DNA of 64,000 bases, from positions 744,205 to 808,204 of the forward strand of contig JAJDDB010000027.1 of assembly GCA_029260575.1 (NCBI GenBank). The letters run 5' to 3'. Source of the stretch: Phycisphaerales bacterium (GTDB lineage: Bacteria > Planctomycetota > Phycisphaerae > Phycisphaerales > SM1A02). Below, one piece after another: positions 29,234 to 37,134 of this stretch. Position 1 is the stretch's first letter, and each line of letters opens with the position of its first letter. The translations under genes were made by a program, and so were the position numbers. The notes below the pieces were generated by a model, which was given only the letters and a program-made list of their open reading frames with translations, was not told the origin of the DNA and searched no databases.

Positions 29234-29602
29234 ATGAAAAAGCGCATACTCATCGGTGGCGTACTCCTCGTGGTAGTCATTGCAGCGTGGCTGATCTGGC
29301 AACAACTCACTGCAATGTCCGAGGTCAGCATCACCGACGTCCGGCAACCCGAGACGCTTCTTCTCACCGACCCGGAAGTAGATTTGCCTCACGCAATCAC
29401 GATTCGCGGCTCGGGCGAAATCGACGGACATGCAACTATAAGTCTGATGTATGACGGCAAACCCGACCGTACAGAACAACTCAGCGGTTCAGTCGAATTC
29501 GAATGGGGTGGGGACTGGTATGACGAATCTGCTGAAGTCCGCTACGAACCGAACGATGTACAGGGCGGCCACGTAACCCTCCACTACAAATTTCACGATT
29601 GA
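29234..29602 (+). CDS. Small membrane-anchored protein of unknown function
   Basis: 122 residues from the ATG at 29234, which follows GAGGGAAACAG. A single N-terminal helix (MKKRILIGGVLLVVVIAAWLIW) without a lipobox is followed by about 95 residues with beta-rich, acidic character (SITDVRQPETLLLTDPEV, GEIDGHATISLMYDG, VTLHYKFHD). It looks like a membrane-anchored extracytoplasmic beta-sandwich domain. I do not recognise a family. The next gene begins 15 bases later, so both may be co-transcribed. Confidence 0.65.
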   Translation: MKKRILIGGVLLVVVIAAWLIWQQLTAMSEVSITDVRQPETLLLTDPEVDLPHAITIRGSGEIDGHATISLMYDGKPDRTEQLSGSVEFEWGGDWYDESAEVRYEPNDVQGGHVTLHYKFHD

Positions 29603-29617
29603 CAACTGCCGCCCTGC

Positions 29618-30070
29618 ATGCAAAGCCCGATGACATCGATGAACCTCCTCCGCAATCGCCTGCAACGATCGTTCGCCCTGTACCGCGATCTGATCGAAGG
29701 TATTGATTCAAACGCGCTCGATTCCAAACTCCCGGGGGTGCCGTCCAACACCATCGGCCGGCAACTCTGGTGCGTCATCGGCGCACGCGAAAGTTACGCC
29801 CAAGCCATCGAAGCCGGCGAATGGTCCGGCTTTGCCTGTTCACTCAAGACAACAACAGATCAGCAGGCAGTCGCAAACGCATTGCGCGATTCCGAAACCG
29901 CCGTGCTGACACTGTTTGAGACAACCGAAACCTTCACCGACGCGCAGCTCGGCTTCATCCTCGACCTGCTCGAACACGAAGCCGCCCACCAGGGCCAGTT
30001 GATCCGCTATCTCTACGGCCTGCGACTTACCATTCCCGAGAGCTGGAAAACGCGATACGCCCTGACGTGA
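29618..30070 (+). CDS. DinB-like four-helix protein
   Basis: 150 residues (ATGs at 29618, 29630 and 29639 are all possible). The sequence is entirely helical and ends with HEAAHQGQLIRYLYGL, the C-terminal metal-binding helix of the DinB/YfiT fold (HxxxHxGQxxxY). The expected first metal His in helix 2 is replaced (IGRQLWCVIGARESY), so metal binding may be altered. DinB-like proteins include thiol transferases and stress-induced proteins, and the substrate is unknown. It converges on the zinc-ribbon membrane protein gene. Confidence 0.75.
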   Translation: MQSPMTSMNLLRNRLQRSFALYRDLIEGIDSNALDSKLPGVPSNTIGRQLWCVIGARESYAQAIEAGEWSGFACSLKTTTDQQAVANALRDSETAVLTLFETTETFTDAQLGFILDLLEHEAAHQGQLIRYLYGLRLTIPESWKTRYALT

Positions 30071-30749
30071 TCTCTGGGATCCGAGAACCGCGCCATTCCC
30101 GCACCGCCCGCCCGCATTCGGTGCAGACATCACTCGCCCCAACCGGATACGCGCACTTCGAACACAAGCCCCGCCGCACACGCCGCCAGCGCCGCAGCGC
30201 GAATGGTGCAGTGAAGAGCAGCCAAATGATTACTGCGTAGAAGACTGTGTTGATCGCAAAGCCGATCCAGAGCGGACGAGTTGGTAGTTCCCATCCCCAC
30301 CCTGTCGAGAACTGAGGCAATGACTTTGGAATCGAAAGACCCTCTGTCCAGTTCCTACTCGGCCACCAAAGCGACGACATATGTCGCAAGTGGGCGTATT
30401 CGCTCGTGTTTCGCACAAGGTAAAGACTGCGAGTAGGCAACCCTGATTGGATCACATATTGTCTCATGACAATCTCGCGTTGTCGGGGGCCGGATTCGAG
30501 GACGCGATTGGATGAAATAAACCGATCGACTCCGAACCGGTGGCCTCGAATATGTGTTGCTGAAGTCGTCCAATACTTCGGTACTGGGGCATGCCAGGCC
30601 GAGGCACTATTCTCATAGTTTGTTTCTAGCATCTCTGGCGACCAACAACAGACACACCCCCACGCCACCGCGACATTCACTGCCGCGCCCAGCAGCAGGA
30701 ACACAACTGCGCGCACAAACCATCGGCGAAGTCCGCGGCGTTTCGTCAT
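30027..30749 (-). CDS. Membrane protein with C-terminal zinc ribbon, copy 2
   Basis: 240 residues from the ATG at 30749. One N-terminal helix (VVFLLLGAAVNVAVAWGC), an extracytoplasmic part of about 120 residues, a second helix (IGFAINTVFYAVIIWLLFTAPFALRRWRRVRRG) and a CSKCAYPVGASDVCTECGR zinc ribbon with four cysteines in the cytoplasm. This two-helix plus zinc-ribbon architecture is widespread in planctomycetes and has no known function. The start codon overlaps the stop of its paralogue (ATGA), so translation is coupled. Its 3' end overlaps the convergent DinB-like gene by 44 bases, which is unusual. Confidence 0.75.
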   Translation of the reverse strand: MTKRRGLRRWFVRAVVFLLLGAAVNVAVAWGCVCCWSPEMLETNYENSASAWHAPVPKYWTTSATHIRGHRFGVDRFISSNRVLESGPRQREIVMRQYVIQSGLPTRSLYLVRNTSEYAHLRHMSSLWWPSRNWTEGLSIPKSLPQFSTGWGWELPTRPLWIGFAINTVFYAVIIWLLFTAPFALRRWRRVRRGLCSKCAYPVGASDVCTECGRAVREWRGSRIPEITSGRIAFSSSREW

Positions 30750-31462
30750 GATGCCGACCTCCGCACCGCCCGCCCGCATTCCGTGCAGACATCGCTTTCA
30801 CCAACCGGATACGCGCACTTCGGACACATCCCCCGCCGAACACGCCGCCAGCGCCGCAGCGCAAACGGCGCAGCGAAGAGCAACCAGAGAATGAAACCGA
30901 ATAAAACCGTGTTAATCGCGAAGCTGGACCACATAGGTTGAGTCGGTAGGTGTCGATTCACCTTTGACCCGTCAATTGTTGGCGATATCCAATCCGGTGC
31001 GCGAAATGAAGAGTGCAACACTACTTGATCGAGCCCCACACTGGTGCAGAAACTCCACAAACAAGGCATCGGCCACCCGCTTTGACGAGCCCAGACTTGC
31101 ATCGTTACAGCGGGTTCATTTTGGCTGTTTGATGGTGATCCAATGCTCACATAGAGAACATGCACCTCAAAGTACCCTGAGCCCATGCGTGATCCATGAA
31201 TGTCCGTCAACTGCACCGATCTTCCCTGAAGTGCCGCTCGGGCCAATTGAAGTTTTCGTTCATCGCTCAATCCGTGCGTGCCATCAAATAGTTCTGCCGT
31301 AGAGTTTGGCACTAGATGTTCTGATGAGTAAAAGAGCGCACACCCCCACGCCACCGCGACATTCACTGCCGCGCCCAGCAGCAGAAACACAATTGCGCGA
31401 ACAATCCATCGGCGAATCACGCGCCGATGTAGGCTCTGCTGCGATGCACGCTCCTTGGCCAT
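30746..31462 (-). CDS. Membrane protein with C-terminal zinc ribbon, copy 1
   Basis: 238 residues from the ATG at 31462. Same plan as the gene after it: an Arg-rich N-terminus, a helix almost identical to the paralogue (IVFLLLGAAVNVAVAWGC), a diverged extracytoplasmic middle, a second helix (FAINTVLFGFILWLLFAAPFALRRWRRVRRG) and the zinc ribbon CPKCAYPVGESDVCTECGR. The membrane and zinc-ribbon parts are conserved, the loop is not, which suggests the loop carries specificity. First gene of a two-gene operon. Function unknown. Confidence 0.75.
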   Translation of the reverse strand: MAKERASQQSLHRRVIRRWIVRAIVFLLLGAAVNVAVAWGCALFYSSEHLVPNSTAELFDGTHGLSDERKLQLARAALQGRSVQLTDIHGSRMGSGYFEVHVLYVSIGSPSNSQNEPAVTMQVWARQSGWPMPCLWSFCTSVGLDQVVLHSSFRAPDWISPTIDGSKVNRHLPTQPMWSSFAINTVLFGFILWLLFAAPFALRRWRRVRRGMCPKCAYPVGESDVCTECGRAVRRSAS

Positions 31463-31523
31463 GAGCGCAATTCTAGCGTTGCACCACAATCAACCTCTGC
31501 AAAGGGATACGTGGGCGCTCAGC

Positions 31524-31720
31524 AAAGACTTATGAATGCCCGGAAAAGACGTATGAACGGCCAAGAAAGAAGTCTATACGCGGTGCAGAGAGATATGAAC
31601 GCTCAGAAAAGAAGTATGAACGGCCAGAAAAGACCTATGAACGCCGAAGAAAGAGGTCTTTTCGCTGCGTAGGGAAGTATGAATGCCGCGAAAAGACATA
31701 TGAATGCGGCGCTGAGAAAC
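31524..31720. repeat. Degenerate tandem repeat, about nine units of 18-26 bp
   Basis: Units follow the pattern AAAAGAnnTATGAAnGnC, for example at 31524, 31543, 31600, 31627 and 31690, with three units altered (AGTCTATAC, GGTCTTTTC and a shorter one). The array lies between the zinc-ribbon membrane protein gene and the Rieske gene. Spacing is too short and too irregular for CRISPR. Read on the minus strand it would give HTSFL-type peptide repeats, but no start context supports translation. Confidence 0.75.
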
Positions 31721-31850
31721 CCCGCCGACACGTTTGCCTCTCAATACGTTGCGCCAACGCGCATCAGTGCGCACTTCCTGCGCATCGCAGAAACGATGCG
31801 GAACCGCGTTCCGCGAGGTCAGTAGTGCTTCGGAGACGCAGTTGTCATAC

Positions 31851-32159
31851 TCACATCTCCACTTCAAGGTTCTCGCCATTGACGCGAACCTGATACGTCT
31901 TGACATCTTCATCCGCAGGTGGGCCGGTGCATTCGCCGGTTCTGATGTTGAAGCTCGCAAAATGCAGCGGGCACAGCACTTCATCGCCTGCGATGCTGCC
32001 TTCGCACAATGATGCATGCGCGTGCGTGCATACATCATGAATGGCGTAGTAGTTTCCATCCAGATTGAACACCGCCACCGGTTCGCCGTTGACTTGCACC
32101 CGTTTGCAGCCGTTGTTGTCGATCTCTGAAGTCTTCGCCACCTTCACGAATTCGCCCAT
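31851..32159 (-). CDS. Rieske-type [2Fe-2S] ferredoxin
   Basis: 102 residues from the ATG at 32159, preceded by AGGAAG. The cluster ligands CTHAHASLCEGSIAGDEVLCPLH follow the CxH...CxxH pattern. The size and EFVKVAKTSEI start match the small soluble Rieske ferredoxins related to the small subunit of nitrite reductase and dioxygenase ferredoxins, which pass electrons to an oxygenase or reductase. No such partner is adjacent. The gene is divergent from the ATP-grasp gene, with an 86-base shared promoter region. Confidence 0.93.
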   Translation of the reverse strand: MGEFVKVAKTSEIDNNGCKRVQVNGEPVAVFNLDGNYYAIHDVCTHAHASLCEGSIAGDEVLCPLHFASFNIRTGECTGPPADEDVKTYQVRVNGENLEVEM

Positions 32160-32245
32160 AGCGTTCACACTTCCTTTCGCAGTTTTCCGTGCGTTCAACC
32201 ATCGTACCGCCTTGCCTGCAGTCGGGTGGTGACTATCCTTCGCCG

Positions 32246-33169
32246 ATGCGAATTGCGCTTGCGACATATGCAGACCTGCCGGACTGGGAAGTTGATGACC
32301 GACCGCTGCACGAAGCTCTTGCGGCGCGCGATGTCGAATTTGAACAACCCGCATGGGATGACGACCACACCGACTGGTCATCCTTCGATGCCTGCCTCAT
32401 CCGCACGACATGGGATTACATGAACCGCTGCGCCGAATTCCTCAGGTGGATTGAACGTGCTGCTGCGCAGACGAAACTGTACAACCCGCCGGGCGTCGTC
32501 CGCTGGAGCGCGCACAAAAGCTATCTTCGTGATCTGCAGCAGGCTGGTGTGCCCGTCATCGACACCATCTGGCTGGATGCAAACACAACAGGCGACATCG
32601 CGCCACTGCTAGCAGAGCGAAGCTGGTCGCGCGGGTTTATCAAACCCGCTATCGGCGCGACCGCGCGTGAAACATTGCGCTTCACGAATTCCGAAGCTGA
32701 CCTGCAAACAGCGCAGCAGCATGTCGATCGATTGCGGGCTGCCGGCGAAGATGTGCTCCTGCAACCGTACTGCGCATCCGTCGAAACCGAAGGCGAATAC
32801 TCCACCATCTGGATCGATGGCGAATTCAGCCACGGCGTGCGCAAGATTCCACAGCCGGGCGATTACCGCGTGCAGGATGATTTCGGCGCGACCGATGAAC
32901 CCTGGCCCCCGCCCCCGCCCCCGGATGAAGAAGTCCTCGACATGAATCGAGCTGCTTTACGCGCAGCTGAGCAAATCCACGCTGCATCTCTTGATGCTCA
33001 GCCGCTGCTGTACGGCCGGGTGGATATGCTCCGTAGCGACACGGGCAGGCTCTGCATCACCGAACTCGAGTTGGTCGAGCCGTCGCTGTTTTTCCGGCAT
33101 GGCCCCGGTGCTGCTGACCGCCTTGCCGATGTTCTGCTGCAGCGTGTGCAAACTGCTGTGTCCCCCTGA
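32246..33169 (+). CDS. ATP-grasp domain protein
   Basis: 307 residues from the ATG at 32246 (MRIALATYADLPDWEVDD). The protein resembles the RimK/glutathione-synthetase-like ATP-grasp group: an N-terminal Rossmann-like part (FDACLIRTTWDYMNRCAEFLRWIERA), the SHKSYLRDLQQAGVPVIDT segment where the ATP-grasp begins, the lysine-bearing GFIKPAIGATA, VLLQPYCASVETEGEYSTIWIDGEFSHGVRK, and RVDMLRSDTGRLCITELELVEPSLFF supplying metal ligands. Such enzymes join a carboxylate to an amine or thiol with ATP. Relatives occur in cycloserine-type pathways, but the substrate here cannot be told. Confidence 0.8.
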   Translation: MRIALATYADLPDWEVDDRPLHEALAARDVEFEQPAWDDDHTDWSSFDACLIRTTWDYMNRCAEFLRWIERAAAQTKLYNPPGVVRWSAHKSYLRDLQQAGVPVIDTIWLDANTTGDIAPLLAERSWSRGFIKPAIGATARETLRFTNSEADLQTAQQHVDRLRAAGEDVLLQPYCASVETEGEYSTIWIDGEFSHGVRKIPQPGDYRVQDDFGATDEPWPPPPPPDEEVLDMNRAALRAAEQIHAASLDAQPLLYGRVDMLRSDTGRLCITELELVEPSLFFRHGPGAADRLADVLLQRVQTAVSP

Positions 33170-33235
33170 TTCGCGCGCGGGTTTGATGGCAGGTGTGCTC
33201 TATACTCAGGTCTTCCTCGAACGACCGGAAGTCCC

Positions 33236-36200
33236 ATGACTCAAATTGCACCACGTGAGCCGATCGCCGTGACCTCAACAACCACACCTGCTCATCATCA
33301 TGATGCTGTCGCCGATGCCCGCCGGGAAACCGGCACGCCCGTTGCGTATTTCGACCCCGCGCTGGAATCGCGCGCGCTGGACATCGGCAGGGAATATCTG
33401 GATCAGGCCCGCAAACACAAAGCAGGCATCTTGTCCACGCAGTTCTGGTCGGACAAGCTCATGGACTGGGCGATGACCAACGAACCGTTCAAGGTGCAAC
33501 TGTTTCGGTTCGTCGATGCGTTTCCGATGTTGCGCACCGCGGATCAGGTGCATGAGCATCTGTTGGATTACATGAGTCAGCCGGGTGTCGAACCGCCGCC
33601 GGGCGTGAACCTCGGTTTGAAAGCCGGCGGGTTTGCAAAAGGGATTGCTGCCAAATTCTTTTCCAGTCGCATCACGTCCATGGCAGAAAAATTCATCGCA
33701 GGCGAAGATGCAAAGTCTGCTCTGGGTACGCTCAAGAAACTCTGGTCGAACGACATGGGATTTTCCGTGGACCTGCTCGGTGAAGCATGTGTCAGCGATG
33801 CAGAAGCGCAGCAATACCAGCAGCGATATCTCGATCTCATTCAGCAGTTGCCCGAATATGCAAACAAGTGGTCTGCCAATACATCACTTGAACGAGATCA
33901 TCTCGGCCCGATTCCACGCACTAATGTGTCGATCAAGATCAGTTCTCTGACTGCCCGCGATGATGCGATCGATATGGACGGCGCGATCGCCCGACTGATG
34001 GACACGATTGTGCCCATTCTCGAAGCTGCGAAAGCGAACAACGTCCACATCAACTTTGACATGGAACAGTATGAGCTGAAGGATCTGACGCTCGAGTTAT
34101 TCATGCAATGCTGCGAGAAAGTGGATTTCACCGCCGGCCTTGCAATGCAGGCGTACCTGCGCAGCGGTGATGATGATGCACGAAGAATAGTCGAATGGTC
34201 CAAACGCACCGGCCGGCAGGTGACGGTCCGGCTGGTCAAGGGCGCGTACTGGGACTATGAAACCATTCACGCAGAAGAAATGGGTTGGCCGGTGCCGGTA
34301 TGGAGCAGAAAGTCCGACACCGATGCGTGCTTTGAGCGCATGACGCAGCAGTTCATTGAAGCGATGCCCCGCAGCGCAAATGAAGGCGGCGTGAAACTTG
34401 CGGTTGGATCACACAATGTGCGTTCCATTGCCATTGCGCTCGCACTGCTGGAAAAACACAACCTGCCGACTGAATCGATCGAACTGCAGATGCTGCACGG
34501 CATGGCGGATCAACTCAAAGCTGCAGCCGTCAAGCGCGGCCTGCGCGTGCGCGAGTATGTCCCCGTCGGTGAGATGATTCCCGGCATGGCGTATCTCGTT
34601 CGTCGCCTTCTGGAAAATACATCCAACGAATCATGGTTACGCGCAGGTTTCCTGGACAATGCATCGCCCGATGCGCTGCTGGCTTCGCCGCATATTCAGC
34701 ATGCAACCGATCCTGGTGTCGAGCGCATCGCAGAAGCGCCGCAGCGACACCGCCTCAGCCCGGCAGTGCGCGGCGTGGGCGACAATCTGCCGTTCTTCAG
34801 CGAATCCATGCGCGACTTTGCGGATCAGAAACAGGTCGAGCAATTCGCTCGCGCTATCAACAGCGCAACCGTTCCGACAATCGACAACAATACGACAACT
34901 GAAGCTGACGCCACCGCGGCTGTCGATCTTGCATCGCGTTGCTTTGCTGCGTGGCGCGACACCAATCCCCGTGAACGTGCAGAGGTTCTAACGCGTGCTG
35001 CACAGATTATGCGCGACCGCCGTGATGAACTGTCCGGCATCGTGATCAAAGAGAACGGCAAGGATTGGCGCAACGCCGATGCGGATGTCTGTGAAGCCAT
35101 TGACTTCTGCGAGTATTACGCACGTCTTGCTGTTCCGCTGTTCGAACGCACCCGTCTCGGCAACTTCATCGGCGAACTCGATGAAGTGTTCTATCAGCCG
35201 CGCGGTGTCGCTGCGATTATTTCACCTTGGAATTTCCCGCTGGCGATCTGCTGCGGCATGACAACTGCAGCCCTTGTGACTGGCAACACCGTTATCGTCA
35301 AGCCTGCTGAACAAACACCCGGAATCGCCAAAGTCATGTGCGAGATACTCTGGCAGGCAGGCGCGCCGCGCGAAGTGTTACAGTTCCTGCCGGGCCGAGG
35401 TGAAACCGTCGGCGCGCAGCTTGTTCGTGATCCGCGTACATCATTGATTGCGTTCACCGGCTCCAAAGCCGTCGGCCTAGACATCATACAAGCAGCAGGC
35501 ATCACCACCGAACAGCAGCACGTCAAGAAAGTCATCTGCGAGATGGGTGGCAAGAATGCGATCATCGTCGATGCGTCCGCTGATCTTGATGAAGCTGTGC
35601 TGGGCGTGCGCAATTCCGCATTTGGTTTTCAGGGACAAAAATGTTCCGCATGCAGTCGCGCGATCGTCGTTGACAGCGCGCACGATCATTTCCTGGAGCG
35701 GCTCGTCGAAGCCACGCGTTCCCTGAGCATTGCTGACCCCATGCAAGCCGGCACCGACATCGGCCCGGTCATTGATGAAGAAGCGGCAGAAAAGATTCGC
35801 ACGTATATCGAAATCGGCAAGACCGAAGGCGCACTCAAACTGGGTATGGAAGCCCCTGATGGTCTAGCTGCGACAGTCGGCAAGCCGTACGTCGGCCCGC
35901 ATATCTTTTCTCACATTCGCCCCGAACATCGCCTCGCGAATGAAGAAGTATTCGGCCCGGTGCTGGCGGTCATCCGCGTCAACTCGTTTGATGAAGCGCT
36001 TTCGATCGCCAATTCCACGCAGTACAAGCTCACCGGCGGTGTGTTCAGCCGCAAACCCTCACACCTTGATCGGGCCCGCAGAGAATTCCGCGTTGGGAAC
36101 CTGTACTTGAATCGCGGCTGCACCGGCGCGCTCGTCGGCAGACAGCCCTTCGGCGGGTTCGGCATGTCCGGCATCGGCTCCAAAGCCGGCGGGTCGGACT

Positions 36201-36277
36201 ACCTGTTGCAGTTTGTCGAACCGCGCGCAGTCTGCGAAAACACCATGCGCCGCGGTTTCGCACCGGGGTTGGAATAA
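33236..36277 (+). CDS. putA: Bifunctional proline dehydrogenase / L-glutamate gamma-semialdehyde dehydrogenase
   Basis: 1013 residues, ATG at 33236 with GGAAG upstream. It oxidises proline to glutamate in two steps. The FAD-dependent PRODH barrel covers about residues 40-480 (INFDMEQYELKDLTLELF, RLVKGAYWDYE, VGSHNVRSIA, EYVPVGEMIPGMAYLVRRLLEN). The ALDH domain covers about 540-1000 with PWNFPLAI, ICEMGGKNAIIVD (general-base Glu) and FGFQGQKCSACSRAIV (nucleophile Cys). There is no N-terminal ribbon-helix-helix and no C-terminal trifunctional tail, so this is the short branch of PutA without autoregulation. It stands alone and is followed by a GC hairpin. Confidence 0.95.
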   Translation: MTQIAPREPIAVTSTTTPAHHHDAVADARRETGTPVAYFDPALESRALDIGREYLDQARKHKAGILSTQFWSDKLMDWAMTNEPFKVQLFRFVDAFPMLRTADQVHEHLLDYMSQPGVEPPPGVNLGLKAGGFAKGIAAKFFSSRITSMAEKFIAGEDAKSALGTLKKLWSNDMGFSVDLLGEACVSDAEAQQYQQRYLDLIQQLPEYANKWSANTSLERDHLGPIPRTNVSIKISSLTARDDAIDMDGAIARLMDTIVPILEAAKANNVHINFDMEQYELKDLTLELFMQCCEKVDFTAGLAMQAYLRSGDDDARRIVEWSKRTGRQVTVRLVKGAYWDYETIHAEEMGWPVPVWSRKSDTDACFERMTQQFIEAMPRSANEGGVKLAVGSHNVRSIAIALALLEKHNLPTESIELQMLHGMADQLKAAAVKRGLRVREYVPVGEMIPGMAYLVRRLLENTSNESWLRAGFLDNASPDALLASPHIQHATDPGVERIAEAPQRHRLSPAVRGVGDNLPFFSESMRDFADQKQVEQFARAINSATVPTIDNNTTTEADATAAVDLASRCFAAWRDTNPRERAEVLTRAAQIMRDRRDELSGIVIKENGKDWRNADADVCEAIDFCEYYARLAVPLFERTRLGNFIGELDEVFYQPRGVAAIISPWNFPLAICCGMTTAALVTGNTVIVKPAEQTPGIAKVMCEILWQAGAPREVLQFLPGRGETVGAQLVRDPRTSLIAFTGSKAVGLDIIQAAGITTEQQHVKKVICEMGGKNAIIVDASADLDEAVLGVRNSAFGFQGQKCSACSRAIVVDSAHDHFLERLVEATRSLSIADPMQAGTDIGPVIDEEAAEKIRTYIEIGKTEGALKLGMEAPDGLAATVGKPYVGPHIFSHIRPEHRLANEEVFGPVLAVIRVNSFDEALSIANSTQYKLTGGVFSRKPSHLDRARREFRVGNLYLNRGCTGALVGRQPFGGFGMSGIGSKAGGSDYLLQFVEPRAVCENTMRRGFAPGLE

Positions 36278-36354
36278 GAAAACGCCGAAAGCCATACAGC
36301 CAAACATTGAAGGGGCATTACAACGGCAATTGCGCACGCCACTAACCCATTAGC

Positions 36355-36371
36355 GCCGGGCTCCGCCCGGT
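36355..36371 (+). repeat. TTAGC-CCGGGC-TCC-GCCCGG hairpin element
   Basis: Stem CCGGGC (36356-36361) with GCCCGG (36365-36370) and TCC loop, preceded by CATTAGCG. The same type of element (CATTAGC, GC stem, TCC loop) lies after the glycosyltransferase stop at 28533-28555 and, mutated, at 29169-29194. It is therefore a short dispersed intergenic hairpin, REP-like, which may act as a transcription end or mRNA-stabilising element. Confidence 0.6.
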
Positions 36372-36383
36372 GGCTTGCCAAAA

Positions 36384-36728
36384 TCACCGGCGTTTGTCCT
36401 CGAGCTTGCCGAGTTGATGCTGCAACACGCGCTCGAGTTTTTCCGCAGCGCCCTTGATCGCCGCATGCCAGTCGCGCGCATCATTTTCCGCCACAACCGG
36501 GTCCTTGCCACGGATGCGGCCTTCGATCAGCACGCGCTTGTCCACGCCGTGCTTCGGGCCATCGACATCATGAAAATGAATTTCGACTCGCGTCAGCATG
36601 CTCGCCACATGCCGAAGAATGTGCTTCACCTGCACATGGGCATCGTGTTCAGTCTCTTGCTTCAGCGAAAAGTGACCTGTATTGATGATGACCTGCAGGT
36701 CCAGAGCGTCGCCGGAACGATCCGTCAT
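36384..36728 (-). CDS. Ribosome hibernation-promoting factor family protein (short form)
   Basis: 114 residues. The pattern LQVIINTGHFSLKQETEHDAHVQVKHILRHVASMLTRVEIHFHDVDGPKHGVDKRVLIEGRIRG...VVAENDARDWHAAIKGAAEKLERVL matches the HPF/YfiA fold (beta-alpha-beta-beta-beta-alpha) that binds the 30S decoding centre in stationary phase. It lacks the C-terminal dimerisation domain of long HPF. The sequence is diverged (few basic residues on helix 1), so the role in hibernation is inferred from fold similarity only. It stands alone and converges on putA. Confidence 0.75.
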   Translation of the reverse strand: MTDRSGDALDLQVIINTGHFSLKQETEHDAHVQVKHILRHVASMLTRVEIHFHDVDGPKHGVDKRVLIEGRIRGKDPVVAENDARDWHAAIKGAAEKLERVLQHQLGKLEDKRR

Positions 36729-36877
36729 GGGAAGTCTCCTCTGACCACTACTGTAGCGGACACCACACCGGCTGTGCAGGGGACAATCAGGCGGTTATTT
36801 CATTCATCTTGCCCACACCCGAAAGCGTGAACTAGAATACGCTGACAAGTAAACACTTTGTTAACGGAGGAACAGCT

Positions 36878-37093
36878 ATGCCTTGGCTCGATCACGTTCA
36901 GAAATGCCCATCGTGTGGCAACGCACATGAACTCTGCCACCCAGAGATCGGAGTACCGCTAGCTGGCACAGTCTACAGTTACGATTGCCCGGATACTGGC
37001 AGGACCGTTGATAAGCGCGATTGCTTTCTAAAGAAAACCTCAGATGTCGTCCCAAACGACGCCGTGCGACTTAGTGGACCCGTGCTCTGCTAA
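36878..37093 (+). CDS. Small Cys-rich protein, probably zinc-binding
   Basis: 71 residues with a perfect ribosome binding site (GGAGG 9 bases before the ATG), so I consider it real. Cysteine pairs CPSCGNAHELCHP and YDCPDTGRTVDKRDC could hold a zinc ion in a ribbon. It starts MPWLDHVQKCPSCG and ends SGPVLC. No family is recognised. It converges on yifB, whose stop lies 42 bases downstream. Confidence 0.65.
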   Translation: MPWLDHVQKCPSCGNAHELCHPEIGVPLAGTVYSYDCPDTGRTVDKRDCFLKKTSDVVPNDAVRLSGPVLC

Positions 37094-37134
37094 CGGCGGT
37101 AACAGTCCGTAAGCCGAAGCAATCGCCACTTGGC

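Noticed and set aside
31524..31720. CRISPR array
   Set aside because: Units are about 20 bases, degenerate and without unique spacers of even length; no cas gene is present.
31574..32059. Minus-strand open frame of 161 codons over the tandem repeat and the Rieske gene
   Set aside because: The first half is out of frame with the Rieske protein and the second half is only the translated repeat.
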